Shown here: positions 24,820 through 34,736 of the stretch, one piece after another
Layout of the letters: every line of letters starts with the position of its first letter
Numbering within the stretch: position 1 is the stretch's first letter
Origin: Phycisphaerales bacterium
GTDB lineage: Bacteria > Planctomycetota > Phycisphaerae > Sedimentisphaerales > UBA12454
Direction: 5' to 3'
Assembly: GCA_003142595.1 (NCBI GenBank)
Contig: PLMU01000006.1
Coordinates: 128,840 to 192,839 of the forward strand
Length of the DNA: 64,000 nt
Translations under genes and position numbers: made by a program
Notes under the pieces: model-generated
Databases searched by the model: none
What the model saw: only the letters and a program-made list of their open reading frames with translations
Told to the model about the DNA's origin: nothing

Positions 24820-26652
24820 ATGAGCAAATACTTTTTGGCGTTTTTTGGATTGTGTATTTTACTTAATCCCCTCAATGTTAATGGGCAATCGCCCGCCTCA
24901 GCGAATGAACCGGCAGCAACAGCAGCCGTTAAGCCTGCGAAAGCTGGAACTGGTGCACTTGAGGACAACTGGAATGATTTTCTTCATTATACGGTAATAG
25001 GTCGATTCGACCTGGCGACAGGTTACGCACAAAAAATTATCGACAGCAACTGCGACCCGCTACAGTTGCTGAAATTAAGCGAAGATAATCCGCGCGGCTA
25101 CGCAATCCTTGTGCGAGTTCAGGCCAACAACCCTGAAATTGCTCCCCTTGCGGGAAAGATTCTGGACATAATTGAAAAAGGCCGGATGATGCGCCGGACA
25201 GACTCGGAAATAATAACAGAGGAAATCAAAAGATTGAGCAGCACAGTTCGCGGCAAATACACCGCCATCGAGCGGCTTCGCAACGCAGGCGAATACGCGA
25301 TACCGTATATGCTCGCGGCTCTTGCGGATGAAAAAAGGATAGAAGAATTTCCGAATATTTCCGCTGCCCTGCCGGAAATCGGGAAAGCGGCAGTAAGGCC
25401 TTTGACGACGGCACTGGCAATGGACAATGTCGGTGTAAAAGGATTTATCATTAAGGCGCTAGGTAAAACCGGATATCCGGAGGCGCTCGGATATCTTAAA
25501 TATATCGCAGAGAACGATAATTCTGAACAGCTTCGGACTATGGCAACCGAATCGATAAACCTGATTGATTCGACGGCGGCATCCAAGAGCTCAGCGGAAC
25601 TATTCTACGCGACAGCGGAAAATTATTTTTATAAAGCAGAGTCTCTTGCTCCCTCGACCGATGGAAATAACGCCAATATTTGGTTCTGGGATAAACAGGA
25701 AAACCGGCTGGTACGGCAGGCAGTCGATAAATCATATTTTAGGGAGCTTATGACAATGCGATGCTGCGAATGGGCGGTGCGAGCCGACAAGGATTTTGGA
25801 CAGGCCATTTCGCTATGGCTGTCGTCATTTTTCCGTGTGGACGGCAAAGGCATCAAATATCCCGAATACTTCGGCAAAGGTCACGCCAACGCTATGACTT
25901 ACGCATCAACCTGCGGACCTGAATATCTTCAGGAGGCTCTTGAGCGGGCGATAAAAGATAATGATAATGTTGTGGCACTGGGCACGGTCGAGGCGCTGTC
26001 TAAGAATGCCGGCGAAAAATCGCTCATGTATAGATTCAAAACCTCTCAGCCGCTAATCAATGCTCTGTCCTTTAACGATAGAGCGGTAAGATATACCGCC
26101 GCTGTAGCACTGGCGATGGCGGAACCTGCTGAAAAATTTGCTGAGAGTGAATTAGTTGTAAGCAATCTGGCTTCTGCGATAACGGCACAGGCGGACGCGA
26201 ATTGGCCAAAGGAAACGGCTGACAACTACGCTATTCGTTCTGCACGGGCTATGCTGAAACTGGCAACGACGCGAAACAGTGTAATTAACCTTGCCGGCGC
26301 GATGGATGCACTTGTGCAGGCTACAGGAGACAAGCGAGACGAAATAAAAATAGTTGCCTGCCAGATTTTGGCGTATTTGCCGAGCCCTGATGCACAAAGA
26401 GCAATTGCCGAGGCTGCTTTAAATAGGGATAATTCCGCTGATATCAGAATTTCGAGTTTCGAATCTTTGGCCGTCTCGGCGAAAGTAAATGCCAATCAGC
26501 TTTTGGATACACAGATAGACCAGATTTACCAGATTGTTGAATCGCGTGAAACAGGCCAGGATTTGCGGTCGTCTGCCGCTACGGCTTTCGGCGCATTAAA
26601 TCTGCCGAGCAGAAGAGTAAAAGATTTGATCCTGGAACAGACAAAAATGTAA
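24820..26652 (+). CDS. secreted HEAT-repeat protein
   Basis: A 610-aa protein with an N-terminal signal peptide (YFLAFFGLCILLNPLNVNG) followed by an Ala/Pro-rich linker. The rest is alpha-helical HEAT-like repeats, such as EYAIPYMLAALADEKRIEEF, VKGFIIKALGKTGYPEALGYL and AVRYTAAVALAMAEPAE. A conserved-looking middle block (NIWFWDKQENRLV) separates two repeat sets. Such large HEAT proteins are typical of planctomycetes. The function is unknown. It is transcribed from the consensus promoter at 24698. Confidence 0.8.
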   Translation: MSKYFLAFFGLCILLNPLNVNGQSPASANEPAATAAVKPAKAGTGALEDNWNDFLHYTVIGRFDLATGYAQKIIDSNCDPLQLLKLSEDNPRGYAILVRVQANNPEIAPLAGKILDIIEKGRMMRRTDSEIITEEIKRLSSTVRGKYTAIERLRNAGEYAIPYMLAALADEKRIEEFPNISAALPEIGKAAVRPLTTALAMDNVGVKGFIIKALGKTGYPEALGYLKYIAENDNSEQLRTMATESINLIDSTAASKSSAELFYATAENYFYKAESLAPSTDGNNANIWFWDKQENRLVRQAVDKSYFRELMTMRCCEWAVRADKDFGQAISLWLSSFFRVDGKGIKYPEYFGKGHANAMTYASTCGPEYLQEALERAIKDNDNVVALGTVEALSKNAGEKSLMYRFKTSQPLINALSFNDRAVRYTAAVALAMAEPAEKFAESELVVSNLASAITAQADANWPKETADNYAIRSARAMLKLATTRNSVINLAGAMDALVQATGDKRDEIKIVACQILAYLPSPDAQRAIAEAALNRDNSADIRISSFESLAVSAKVNANQLLDTQIDQIYQIVESRETGQDLRSSAATAFGALNLPSRRVKDLILEQTKM

Positions 26653-26702
26653 GTAAAATACTGTTGGATTGCGTTAAAAAATGCAATTTTTAGGTGCTTG
26701 AG

Positions 26703-26990
26703 ATGGGTAATATTACCGAAAAAAGCGAGAAAAATCGCAAAAAAGCGGTAATGGATTTCATCAAAAGTCTTTCGGCTGAGCATAAAATGCTGATAGTTCT
26801 CAAAAGTCAGCTTTACGGCGGCAAATGGGAGCCTATGTATCAGGATTTAAAGAACCGGCTGGAAGGCAAGCCCTATATTTTTAAACTGGCAAACCGCATT
26901 AACGATGATATAGAAAGAATCGAACAGATGCGAAAATTTGAAAAAGAAAACGACGTGGACCTAGGTGAACATGTTGTATCCGTAGAATAA
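26703..26990 (+). CDS. small hypothetical protein
   Basis: A 95-aa helical, highly charged protein beginning MGNITEKSEKNRKKAVMDF, with a central segment LYGGKWEPMYQDLKNRLEGKPYIF. ATG 26703 is chosen because AGG lies 8 bp upstream. The GTG at 26694 is possible. No signal or membrane segment. It sits 50 bp after the HEAT gene and before the propeller gene. Unrecognised. Confidence 0.65.
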   Translation: MGNITEKSEKNRKKAVMDFIKSLSAEHKMLIVLKSQLYGGKWEPMYQDLKNRLEGKPYIFKLANRINDDIERIEQMRKFEKENDVDLGEHVVSVE

Positions 26991-27021
26991 AAAAGTCCCG
27001 GTATAATCTAATTAAATCTGC

Positions 27022-27041
27022 CCCGCCACTTCTACGGCGGG
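27022..27041. repeat. CCCGCC/GGCGGG palindrome
   Basis: CCCGCC (27022-27027) pairs with GGCGGG (27036-27041) across an 8-nt loop, in the leader of the propeller gene. Related palindromes occur at 16979, 19548 and 53974. Confidence 0.5.
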
Positions 27042-27062
27042 TAAATTTCAGGGAGAACGACA

Positions 27063-28136
27063 TTGAAGAACTATAACTTAAGTAGACTGTTTGTTTTAGT
27101 TTGTTTGATAGTATTGCCGACAGTAAGCGAGGCGGCAATAGATGAAAAAATGCTCAAACAGGCAAAGCTGGAACTGGTCTGGCAAAACGCAATCTCGCTG
27201 AACGCAAAAGAACAAGTCCAAAGAATAAACGTCCTCGGCGATAATTTGTATATTTTTACCAATACTAATTATTTGTTCTGCCTGGATAGAAATACAGGCA
27301 AACCGGTATTCGGTATTTCCGCAGCAGAGGCGGGATTGCCAGTATTCGAGCCGACAGTTTATAAAAACACTGCATATATCGTTGCGGCAGATAAACTAAT
27401 CGCAATGGGGCTGGAGCAAGGGGCGGAACTTCACAGTAAAAAAATACCGTTCATTGTTTCATCGAGCGCGGCGGTGAATTCAACATATTTTTATTTTGCC
27501 GGTAAGGACCACCTTCTGCATGCGTGCGACCCGAAGGGCCTGCGCGAGGTATTTGTGGCAAGTTCCAGCAGCAAGTCAGATATTACAAGTATTTTGGCAA
27601 CCGAAGATGAAGTATTTTTCACCACTCAAGGCGGGAATGTGCTGTGTATGACGGCGGGCATGCCGAGAAAGATTTGGCAGTATGACGCGGTGGGAGAAAT
27701 CACGGCAGGCCTGGTGAAAAACGGCGACTGGATTTACGCAAGCGGCAAAGACACGAATCTTTATAAACTAAACGCAGAAAACGGAGATTTAGCGTGGAAA
27801 TTCCGGAGCGGATCTGTTCTGACACAATCGGCAAGAGCTACCGAAAAAGTCGTTTATCAATACGCACCATTAAAAGGACTGTTCGCAGTCGATGCGAACA
27901 GCGGAAAACAAATGTGGCTTTTACCTGAGGCGGTTGATTTGCTGGCACAGGATAGTAATACCGCCTATATAATCAATAGAGATAAAACATGCACCGTAAT
28001 GGACAACAAAGAGGCTAAAAAGATTTATACAATCAATTTCGCTTCGATAACAAAATTCGGAGTCAATACTTCCGACTCAAAAATGTATATAATGGAAGGC
28101 AAAAACATTTCCTGCATCAGGCCCATCAAAAAATAA
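27063..28136 (+). CDS. secreted PQQ-like beta-propeller protein
   Basis: A 357-aa protein with a signal peptide (LFVLVCLIVLPTVSEA) and propeller blades of the PQQ-enzyme type: LFCLDRNTGKPVF, NLYKLNAENGDLAWKF, LFAVDANSGKQMW. The blade motif is present about six or seven times. No enzyme residues are evident, so a scaffold or BamB-like envelope role is plausible. The start is TTG 27063 with GGGAG 7 bp upstream. No ATG lies near it. Confidence 0.8.
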   Translation: MKNYNLSRLFVLVCLIVLPTVSEAAIDEKMLKQAKLELVWQNAISLNAKEQVQRINVLGDNLYIFTNTNYLFCLDRNTGKPVFGISAAEAGLPVFEPTVYKNTAYIVAADKLIAMGLEQGAELHSKKIPFIVSSSAAVNSTYFYFAGKDHLLHACDPKGLREVFVASSSSKSDITSILATEDEVFFTTQGGNVLCMTAGMPRKIWQYDAVGEITAGLVKNGDWIYASGKDTNLYKLNAENGDLAWKFRSGSVLTQSARATEKVVYQYAPLKGLFAVDANSGKQMWLLPEAVDLLAQDSNTAYIINRDKTCTVMDNKEAKKIYTINFASITKFGVNTSDSKMYIMEGKNISCIRPIKK

Positions 28137-28167
28137 AATCCGTAATCATAAGGAGTGGACGAATCAT

Positions 28168-29778
28168 ATGGATGTGAAAATCAAAACGGCTTTAATCAGC
28201 GTATCTGACAAAACCGGCATAATAGAACTGGCAAAGAGTCTTTCTGCAATGGGCGTCAAAATCATCAGCACCGGCGGAACGGCTAAAGCACTGGCACAGG
28301 CGGGCGTAAATGTCGCAGGCGTAGAGTCCGTAACAGGTTTTCCTGAAATGATGGACGGCAGAGTCAAGACGCTTCATCCTAAGATTCACGGCGGACTGCT
28401 CGGCATAAGAGACAACGCCGAACATCAGGCGGCGATGAAAAAACACGGTATCGAGCCGATTGATCTGGTCTGCATTAATCTCTATCCGTTCGAACAAACA
28501 GTGGCCAAGCCCGGATGCAAATTCGAGGACGCGATTGAAAATATAGATATCGGCGGGCCGAGTATGGTCCGCTCGGCAGCGAAAAATCATAAATATGTAA
28601 CGGTAGTAACCAATCCGTCGCAGTATGAAAAAGTAATTAGCGAAATGAAAACTAATAACGGCGCGGTTAGTGAAAAGACCAGAAGCGATTTTGCGAGAAT
28701 CGCGTTCGGCCTGACGGCAAGCTACGACGCGGCGATATCGAAGTATCTCAATCAGCAGGCAGGGATAAGATTTCCAGAAAGAGTGAGCATTTCACTGGCT
28801 AAGACGATGGAGCTTCGCTACGGCGAGAATCCGCACCAAAAAGGCGCGTTTTATAAACTTCCGGCAAACGACGAGGTGAATGTGTCTTCGGCGAAAATTA
28901 TGGAAGACGAAACACAGATAAGCTTCAATAACCTGCTCGATGTCAATGCGGCTTTTGAGCTTGTAAAGGAATTTTCCGAGCCGGCGGCGGTGATTGTAAA
29001 ACATCTTAATCCCTGCGGCTGTGCAATCAATAACGATATTCACAAGGCATACCAAAAAGCATACGAAACAGATGTTACAAGCGCGTTCGGCGGAATTATC
29101 GCTTTGAACAGGAAGGTCGATAAATCTCTTGCGAAAACGGTAATGGAATCATATTCATTGTTCGGCAAGGCGAAAGGCGCCGCAGGATTCTTCGCGGAAG
29201 TTGTCATCGCGCCTGGATTTGACGATGACGCTATCGAGACAATCCGAACATTAAAACCATGGGGCAAAAGGGTAAGGCTGATGTCAACTGCCGCCATCGA
29301 CAGGACAAGAATTGATTGCGGCGAATTCGATGTTCGCTGTATCGTTGGCGGTCTGCTTTTGCAGGATAGAGACCTCATCGGCTGGGAATCTGCCCTCCTG
29401 ACTTATCCGACGAAAGTTAAGCCGAACAAGGAACAGCTTGAAGATTTGCGAATCGCATGGATTTGCGCAAAGCACGTAAAGAGCAATACTATCACGCTGG
29501 TAAAAGACAGAAGACTTATCGGTGTCGGCGCAGGACAGATGAATCGCGTCGAGTCCGGTTTTATCGCTTTCAAGAACGCCTGCGAAGACCCGAAAGGATG
29601 TGCGATGGGCAGCGATGCTTTCTTCCCATTCCCGGATAATGTTGACCAGGCCGCCAAGCACGGCGTAGGATGTATAATCCAGCCGGGCGGCTCAAAGAAA
29701 GACGATGAAGTAATCGCCGCGGCGGACAAATACGGAATCGCAATGGTCTTTACCGGCAAACGGCATTTTAAACACTAA
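28168..29778 (+). CDS. purH: bifunctional AICAR transformylase / IMP cyclohydrolase
   Basis: Catalyses the last two purine steps. The N-terminal IMP cyclohydrolase shows ALISVSDKTGIIELAKSL, STGGTAKAL and GRVKTLHPKIHGGLL. The C-terminal AICAR transformylase begins near residue 200 with ELRYGENPHQKGAFY and carries KHLNPCGCA, TSAFGGIIALN, and the final DAFFPFPDNVD and VMFTGKRHFKH-like end (AMVFTGKRHFKH). Length 536 aa is normal. It lies 31 bp after the propeller gene, an unusual partner, and leads to the protease and mprF. Confidence 0.97.
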   Translation: MDVKIKTALISVSDKTGIIELAKSLSAMGVKIISTGGTAKALAQAGVNVAGVESVTGFPEMMDGRVKTLHPKIHGGLLGIRDNAEHQAAMKKHGIEPIDLVCINLYPFEQTVAKPGCKFEDAIENIDIGGPSMVRSAAKNHKYVTVVTNPSQYEKVISEMKTNNGAVSEKTRSDFARIAFGLTASYDAAISKYLNQQAGIRFPERVSISLAKTMELRYGENPHQKGAFYKLPANDEVNVSSAKIMEDETQISFNNLLDVNAAFELVKEFSEPAAVIVKHLNPCGCAINNDIHKAYQKAYETDVTSAFGGIIALNRKVDKSLAKTVMESYSLFGKAKGAAGFFAEVVIAPGFDDDAIETIRTLKPWGKRVRLMSTAAIDRTRIDCGEFDVRCIVGGLLLQDRDLIGWESALLTYPTKVKPNKEQLEDLRIAWICAKHVKSNTITLVKDRRLIGVGAGQMNRVESGFIAFKNACEDPKGCAMGSDAFFPFPDNVDQAAKHGVGCIIQPGGSKKDDEVIAAADKYGIAMVFTGKRHFKH

Positions 29779-29828
29779 TAAAAAATTGAAAGACCCGAAT
29801 GAAAAAATGCTAACTGAAAGGAGTGAAA

Positions 29829-30980
29829 ATGTTTGAGAAAAAAATTTCACTATTCAGTATGTTCGGGTTCAAAGTCAGCCTTGACATCACCTGGTTTATC
29901 CTGGCAATTCTTATAGTATGGTCTCTGGCAAAGGGAGTATTTCCGGAAGATTACCACGGGTTAAGTGCGTCGGTGTATCTGTGGATGGGCATTGTCGGAG
30001 CTATCGGGCTTTTCGCATCTATAGTATTTCATGAGTTTTGCCATTCGATAGTCGCCAGACATTATGGGATTCCAATGAAAGGCATCACGCTTTTCATATT
30101 CGGCGGAGTGGCCGAGATGTCAGATGAGCCGCCGAGCGCCAAGGTAGAATTCCTGATGGCGATTGTCGGGCCATTGTCGAGTTTTGTTCTGTCGGGTATT
30201 TTTTACCTGCTGGCGATGGTGAGCAATAAAACAGGCTTGCCGGTGCCGATATATGGAGTACTGTATTATCTTGGCTGGCTGAATTTTGTATTGGCGGTGT
30301 TCAACCTGATACCTGCATTTCCGCTCGACGGCGGGCGCGTGCTTCGTTCAATTCTTTGGGGAGCAAAGGGCAACCTCAAATGGGCGACACATATAGCATC
30401 GAATATGGGCTCGGGCTTCGGAATTATTTTAATGGCACTTGGAGTAATCAGCTTTATCGGAGGCAACTTTGTCGGCGGATTATGGTCTTTCCTGATAGGA
30501 ATGTTCATTCGCGGCGCATCCCAGATGTCCTACAGGCAGATGGTAATCAGAAAAGCATTAATAGGCGAACATATCGAAAGATTTATGACGCCCGAACCGG
30601 TAACAGTGCTGCCGTCGCTTAGCATAACAGGACTTGTGCAGGACTATTTTTACAGGTATCATTATAAAATGTTTCCAGTTGTGGAAAATGGCAGCGTCAA
30701 AGGATGTATAACAACCAAAGAAGTAAAAGAGATTCCACAAGAGCAGTGGAGCAGGTATACTGTCGGAAATTTGGTTAAGCCCTGTTCGAATGAAAATACC
30801 ATTTCGCTGCAGGATGATGCGGTTAAGGTTCTGTCGCTTATGAATCAGACAGGAAACAGCAGGCTGATGGTTATGGACGGCGAAAAGCTTGCAGGCATTG
30901 TGACGCTTAAGGATTTGCTGCAGTTTTTATCGCTGAAAATAGACCTTGAAGAAAAAGAAGAAGTCAAAATGCCATTTTAG
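29829..30980 (+). CDS. site-2 protease (M50) with CBS domains
   Basis: Membrane metalloprotease for intramembrane cleavage. About 383 aa: a first membrane segment (LDITWFILAILIVW), the zinc motif HEFCH in FHEFCHSIVARHYG, a partner site NLIPAFPLDGGRVLRS, six membrane segments in all, and two CBS domains from about residue 245 (ERFMTPEPVTVLPSL and NQTGNSRLMVMDGEKLAGIVTLKDLLQF) that may sense a nucleotide. ATG 29829 is favoured by AAAGGAG directly upstream. A GTG 6 bp earlier is possible. Confidence 0.9.
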   Translation: MFEKKISLFSMFGFKVSLDITWFILAILIVWSLAKGVFPEDYHGLSASVYLWMGIVGAIGLFASIVFHEFCHSIVARHYGIPMKGITLFIFGGVAEMSDEPPSAKVEFLMAIVGPLSSFVLSGIFYLLAMVSNKTGLPVPIYGVLYYLGWLNFVLAVFNLIPAFPLDGGRVLRSILWGAKGNLKWATHIASNMGSGFGIILMALGVISFIGGNFVGGLWSFLIGMFIRGASQMSYRQMVIRKALIGEHIERFMTPEPVTVLPSLSITGLVQDYFYRYHYKMFPVVENGSVKGCITTKEVKEIPQEQWSRYTVGNLVKPCSNENTISLQDDAVKVLSLMNQTGNSRLMVMDGEKLAGIVTLKDLLQFLSLKIDLEEKEEVKMPF

Positions 30981-30994
30981 ATGCGGATAGTATC

Positions 30995-33547
30995 GTGAAA
31001 AAATTATTACGTAATATAAGCCCGATTATAAGCGCAATTCTTTTTGGGATAGCGTTATATGTAATTCATTACAAGCTGAGGCAATATCACTATCGCGATA
31101 TAGTAAAAGAAGTGCGTCTGATTCCCCTGCTGCCGCTGATGGCGTCGATAATGCTGGCATTTTTTAATTATTTCATACTGACGGGCTACGACACATTGGC
31201 GATGCGGTATATCGGACAGAAACTGAAATATCCGCAGATAGCATTCGCATCGTTTATAGGCTACGCTTTTGGGCACAACGCGACGGTTTTAGGCGGCAGC
31301 GCGGCGCGATACAGGATTTATTCATCGCTGGGAATCGGAGCGTTCGATATCGGGCGGCTTGTGATATTTAATACCCTGACGTTCTGGCTGGGTTTTTTAT
31401 TTACAGGAGGAATATTTTTCCTGTTCCAGCCACAGGAGATACCTGAATCATTTCATTTACCTTTTACTTCGGTTCGGCCGTTAGGCATTGTTTTTCTGAT
31501 TCTTATTTTAATATATCTGATAATAGCATTTTTTGTAAAAGATTCTCTGAAGATAAAGCAACACTGGGAATTTAAGATGCCATCGATGCCGATTTGCTTT
31601 GAGCAAATAGCGCTTTCGTGCGTAGACTGGCTTGCGGCAGCCAGTGTTTTGTATGTTCTGCTGCCTCCGCTGGCAGGATTGACCTATGCCAAATTCGTAG
31701 GCATATTTTTGCTGGCACAAATAATAGGAATGATGAGTTCCGTGCCGGGAGGATTGGGTATATTTGAAACTGTTATCCTGCTGCTGCTGTCGGATTACGA
31801 AGCCACTGCCGCTATTACCGCCTCTATTATAGTGTACCGGATGGTTTATTACCTGCTGCCCCTGACAATCGCATCAGTTCTTCTGGGAGGTCATGAATTA
31901 ATAACGAACCGGCAGCGTGTGAAAAAAATTGGTTTGGTTTTCAGCAGACTTAGCGGCGCACTTGTGCCGCAAATATTCAGTCTTACAATTTTTATGGCAG
32001 GAGTAATATTGATTATCTCAGGAGCCCTTCCCGCTGCGAAAGGCCGCCTGGAGATACTGGTAGACTTTCTGCCTCTGCCGGCGATAGAACTGTCGCATTT
32101 TCTGGGGAGCATTGTTGGGGTGGGACTTTTAATCCTTGCACGCGGGCTGCAAAAGCGAATCAACGCGGCATATCATTTCACAATTATGCTGCTTGCAGCA
32201 GGAATACTATTTTCACTGTTTAAAGGACTTGATTACGAAGAGGCGATAATACTAACCGTTATGCTTGGTGCGCTGATACCTTGCAAAAAAGAGTTTTACA
32301 GAAAAGCGTCACTTCTTACAGAACCGTTTACGCCGACGTGGATTGTCTCAATCATTGCAATAGTGGTCTGTTCGTTCTGGCTGGGATTGTTTTCATATAA
32401 ATATATAAATTATTCAAATGAGCTATGGTGGCGTTTTACCTTGTCCGGAGATGCGCCGAGATTCCTGCGAGCCACGACGGCAGTTATGATACTCCTGTTA
32501 TTTTATTTCTTTTGGGGAATTCTCAAACCAAAAGGCAAACTCGCTATTGCCCTTAGAGAAGACAGCAGTCCGGAAAAGATCGAGTCGATTGTCCGAAACT
32601 ATCACAAGACGTATGCCTGGCTTGCGCTTTTGGGCGATAAAAAGTTTTTATTCAATGAGGCGGGCGATACATTCATTATGTATTGCGTGCAGGGACGAAG
32701 CTGGGTGGTGCTGGGAGACCCTGTCGGGCCGAAAGACCAGTGGAAGAACCTTATGTGGGATTTTAAGGAACTGTGCGATGAATATGACGGCTGGCCTGTT
32801 TTTTATCAGGTGGATAAGACACATCTCGATATGTATGTCGAACTGGGATTGAATTTCCTGAAACTCGGAGAAGAGGCAATAGTCGATATTCAGAAATTTT
32901 CGCTGGAAGGCAATGCCCACAGGAACTTACGCAACACTCATAATAAAATGACAAGAGAAAATTTCAGCTTTTCGATAATTGCCCTGCAGGATGTGCCGGC
33001 TTTAATGTCTAGGCTCGAGGAAGTATCTAACCGATGGCTGGAAGAAAAGAAAACAAGGGAAAAAGGATTTTCCATCGGATTTTTCAATCCGCAGTATCTG
33101 GCGAGGACGCCGATTGCGATTGTTAAAAAGGATGACAAGATTACAGCATTTGCCAATATCCTGCTCGGCGCACAAAAAGAAGAAATGTCTGTTGACCTGA
33201 TGCGTTTTGTGCCGGAAAGTCCGGATGGGATAATGGATTACCTGTTCACGGAACTGCTGCTTTGGGGCAAAAAGGAAGGCTTTAGATTTTTTAACTTCGG
33301 TATGGCTCCCCTTTCGGGACTGGACAGCAGACCTCTTGCCCCTCTATGGACTCAGAGCGGAGCTTATATTTTCAAATACGGCGAGCATTTTTATAATTTC
33401 CAGGGACTGCGGCAATATAAAGAAAAATTCGACCCCGAATGGCATTCGAGATTTCTGGCGTGCCCGAAAGGATTTATTGTGCCGCGAGTGCTGACTAATA
33501 TAGCGGCATTGATTTCAGGCGGTATGACCGGCATCATTAAAAAATAG
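30995..33547 (+). CDS. mprF: MprF-type phosphatidylglycerol lysyltransferase / flippase
   Basis: Transfers an amino acid (usually lysine) from aminoacyl-tRNA to phosphatidylglycerol and flips it outward, lowering the negative charge of the membrane. The 850-aa protein has about 13 to 14 membrane segments: an N-terminal flippase half with GGSAARYRIYSSLG and SSVPGGLGIFETVILLL, a second hydrophobic half, then a soluble GNAT-like synthase domain from about 530 (VVLGDPVGPKDQW, FLFNEAGDTFIMY, FFNFGMAPLSGL). The start is GTG 30995, 14 bp after the protease gene. The amino acid used cannot be read from sequence. Confidence 0.92.
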   Translation: MKKLLRNISPIISAILFGIALYVIHYKLRQYHYRDIVKEVRLIPLLPLMASIMLAFFNYFILTGYDTLAMRYIGQKLKYPQIAFASFIGYAFGHNATVLGGSAARYRIYSSLGIGAFDIGRLVIFNTLTFWLGFLFTGGIFFLFQPQEIPESFHLPFTSVRPLGIVFLILILIYLIIAFFVKDSLKIKQHWEFKMPSMPICFEQIALSCVDWLAAASVLYVLLPPLAGLTYAKFVGIFLLAQIIGMMSSVPGGLGIFETVILLLLSDYEATAAITASIIVYRMVYYLLPLTIASVLLGGHELITNRQRVKKIGLVFSRLSGALVPQIFSLTIFMAGVILIISGALPAAKGRLEILVDFLPLPAIELSHFLGSIVGVGLLILARGLQKRINAAYHFTIMLLAAGILFSLFKGLDYEEAIILTVMLGALIPCKKEFYRKASLLTEPFTPTWIVSIIAIVVCSFWLGLFSYKYINYSNELWWRFTLSGDAPRFLRATTAVMILLLFYFFWGILKPKGKLAIALREDSSPEKIESIVRNYHKTYAWLALLGDKKFLFNEAGDTFIMYCVQGRSWVVLGDPVGPKDQWKNLMWDFKELCDEYDGWPVFYQVDKTHLDMYVELGLNFLKLGEEAIVDIQKFSLEGNAHRNLRNTHNKMTRENFSFSIIALQDVPALMSRLEEVSNRWLEEKKTREKGFSIGFFNPQYLARTPIAIVKKDDKITAFANILLGAQKEEMSVDLMRFVPESPDGIMDYLFTELLLWGKKEGFRFFNFGMAPLSGLDSRPLAPLWTQSGAYIFKYGEHFYNFQGLRQYKEKFDPEWHSRFLACPKGFIVPRVLTNIAALISGGMTGIIKK

Positions 33548-33564
33548 AAAAAATGAGGTAATAA

Positions 33565-33607
33565 AAAAGCCCGTATCCGGAACTGCCGAATACGGGCTTT
33601 TATTTTT
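33565..33607. terminator. bidirectional intrinsic terminator
   Basis: A 12-bp stem, AAAAGCCCGTAT (33565-33576) with ATACGGGCTTTT (33590-33601), and a 13-nt loop. T-rich runs occur in both directions, between convergent mprF and the sugar kinase gene. Confidence 0.85.
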
Positions 33608-33620
33608 TAGTAGTAATTAT

Positions 33621-34700
33621 TTATCGCTGGATACGACCGCGTGAGCCTTTAATGAAGTTTTCTACCTGTTCGAGAGTTACCATTGTCGTATCTCCCGGCG
33701 TAGTCGTCAGCAGAGCGCCGTGTGCCCAGCCGAGTTTAACTGCTTCTTCATACGTTCTGCCTGTGAGCAGGCCATAGAAAAACCCTGCCGCGAAACCATC
33801 GCCGCCGCCGACTCTGTCGTAAACATTAAGTTCGCAAGTCGGAGCCTGATAAACTTTGCCGTCAATCCATGCCACTGAACTCCATGTATGGTGATTAGTG
33901 TTATGTTCTTCGCGAAGTGTAGTTGCGACAGCCTTTACATTCGGGAATGACTTAATAACTTCGCCAATCACCGAGACGAAAACGGATGGGTCAAGTTTGG
34001 ATTGTTTAACAACATCGGGGCCTTTCACGCCAAGGCCGTCCTGCATATCAGCTTCGTTGCCGACCAGGACATCGACGTTTTCCACGATTCGACGCATAAT
34101 TTTTAAAGATTTTTCCTGTCCGCCGCGGAACTTCCAGAGTTTTGCGCGGTAGTTAATATCGAAACTGGTAACTGCGCCTTTGGACTTTGCATATTTCATC
34201 GCTTCGATGATCAATTCTGAAGTTGAATCCGAAAGTGCCGCGAAGATACCGCCGCTGTGGAACCAGCGAACGCCGTCCTTGAAAATCTCAGCCCAATCTA
34301 AATCGCCGGGCTTCAGTTGAGCGGCCGCTTCGATAGCGCGGTTGTAATCGACTTCCGGAGTCCGGACGCCATAAGCTCTGTCGCTGTAAACCAGCGCCAT
34401 ATTCGGGCCCTGAACGCCGTCACGCTCGAACCATTTATAAAACGGTTTTACGCCCATAGCCCTGACACGTTCCTGTATCAAACGGCCGAGACGATATTTC
34501 ACCATTGCCGTCGCGATACCGGTGTTCAGCTCGAAACAGTCTGATAAATCGGCGGCGACGTTAAATTCGCCTCCGCTGACGTGTGCCTGAAAGGTTGTCG
34601 CTTTGTGAAATGGAATAATTCCCGGGTCCAAACGGCATACCAATGCGCCAAGAGACAAGAAGTCTATTGCGCCTTTCTTCGATACAACAAGTTTACTCAT
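33621..34700 (-). CDS. PfkB-family sugar kinase, 2-keto-3-deoxygluconate kinase-like
   Basis: A 359-aa ribokinase-fold enzyme. It has SGGEFNVAADLSDCF near residue 45 (substrate-binding GG), DINYRAKLWKF near 175, the KDG-kinase-like VGNEADMQDGLG, and the anion hole / catalytic base motif VGGGDGFAAGFFYGL near residue 305. DINYR-type motifs are common in KDG kinases. It is last in an operon with a LarA-like enzyme and gnd, which fits growth on sugar acids. The exact substrate is not certain. Confidence 0.85.
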   Translation of the reverse strand: MSKLVVSKKGAIDFLSLGALVCRLDPGIIPFHKATTFQAHVSGGEFNVAADLSDCFELNTGIATAMVKYRLGRLIQERVRAMGVKPFYKWFERDGVQGPNMALVYSDRAYGVRTPEVDYNRAIEAAAQLKPGDLDWAEIFKDGVRWFHSGGIFAALSDSTSELIIEAMKYAKSKGAVTSFDINYRAKLWKFRGGQEKSLKIMRRIVENVDVLVGNEADMQDGLGVKGPDVVKQSKLDPSVFVSVIGEVIKSFPNVKAVATTLREEHNTNHHTWSSVAWIDGKVYQAPTCELNVYDRVGGGDGFAAGFFYGLLTGRTYEEAVKLGWAHGALLTTTPGDTTMVTLEQVENFIKGSRGRIQR

Positions 34701-34736
34701 ATCAAACCTTCCTTTAAATCATATTTGTAAATTATA

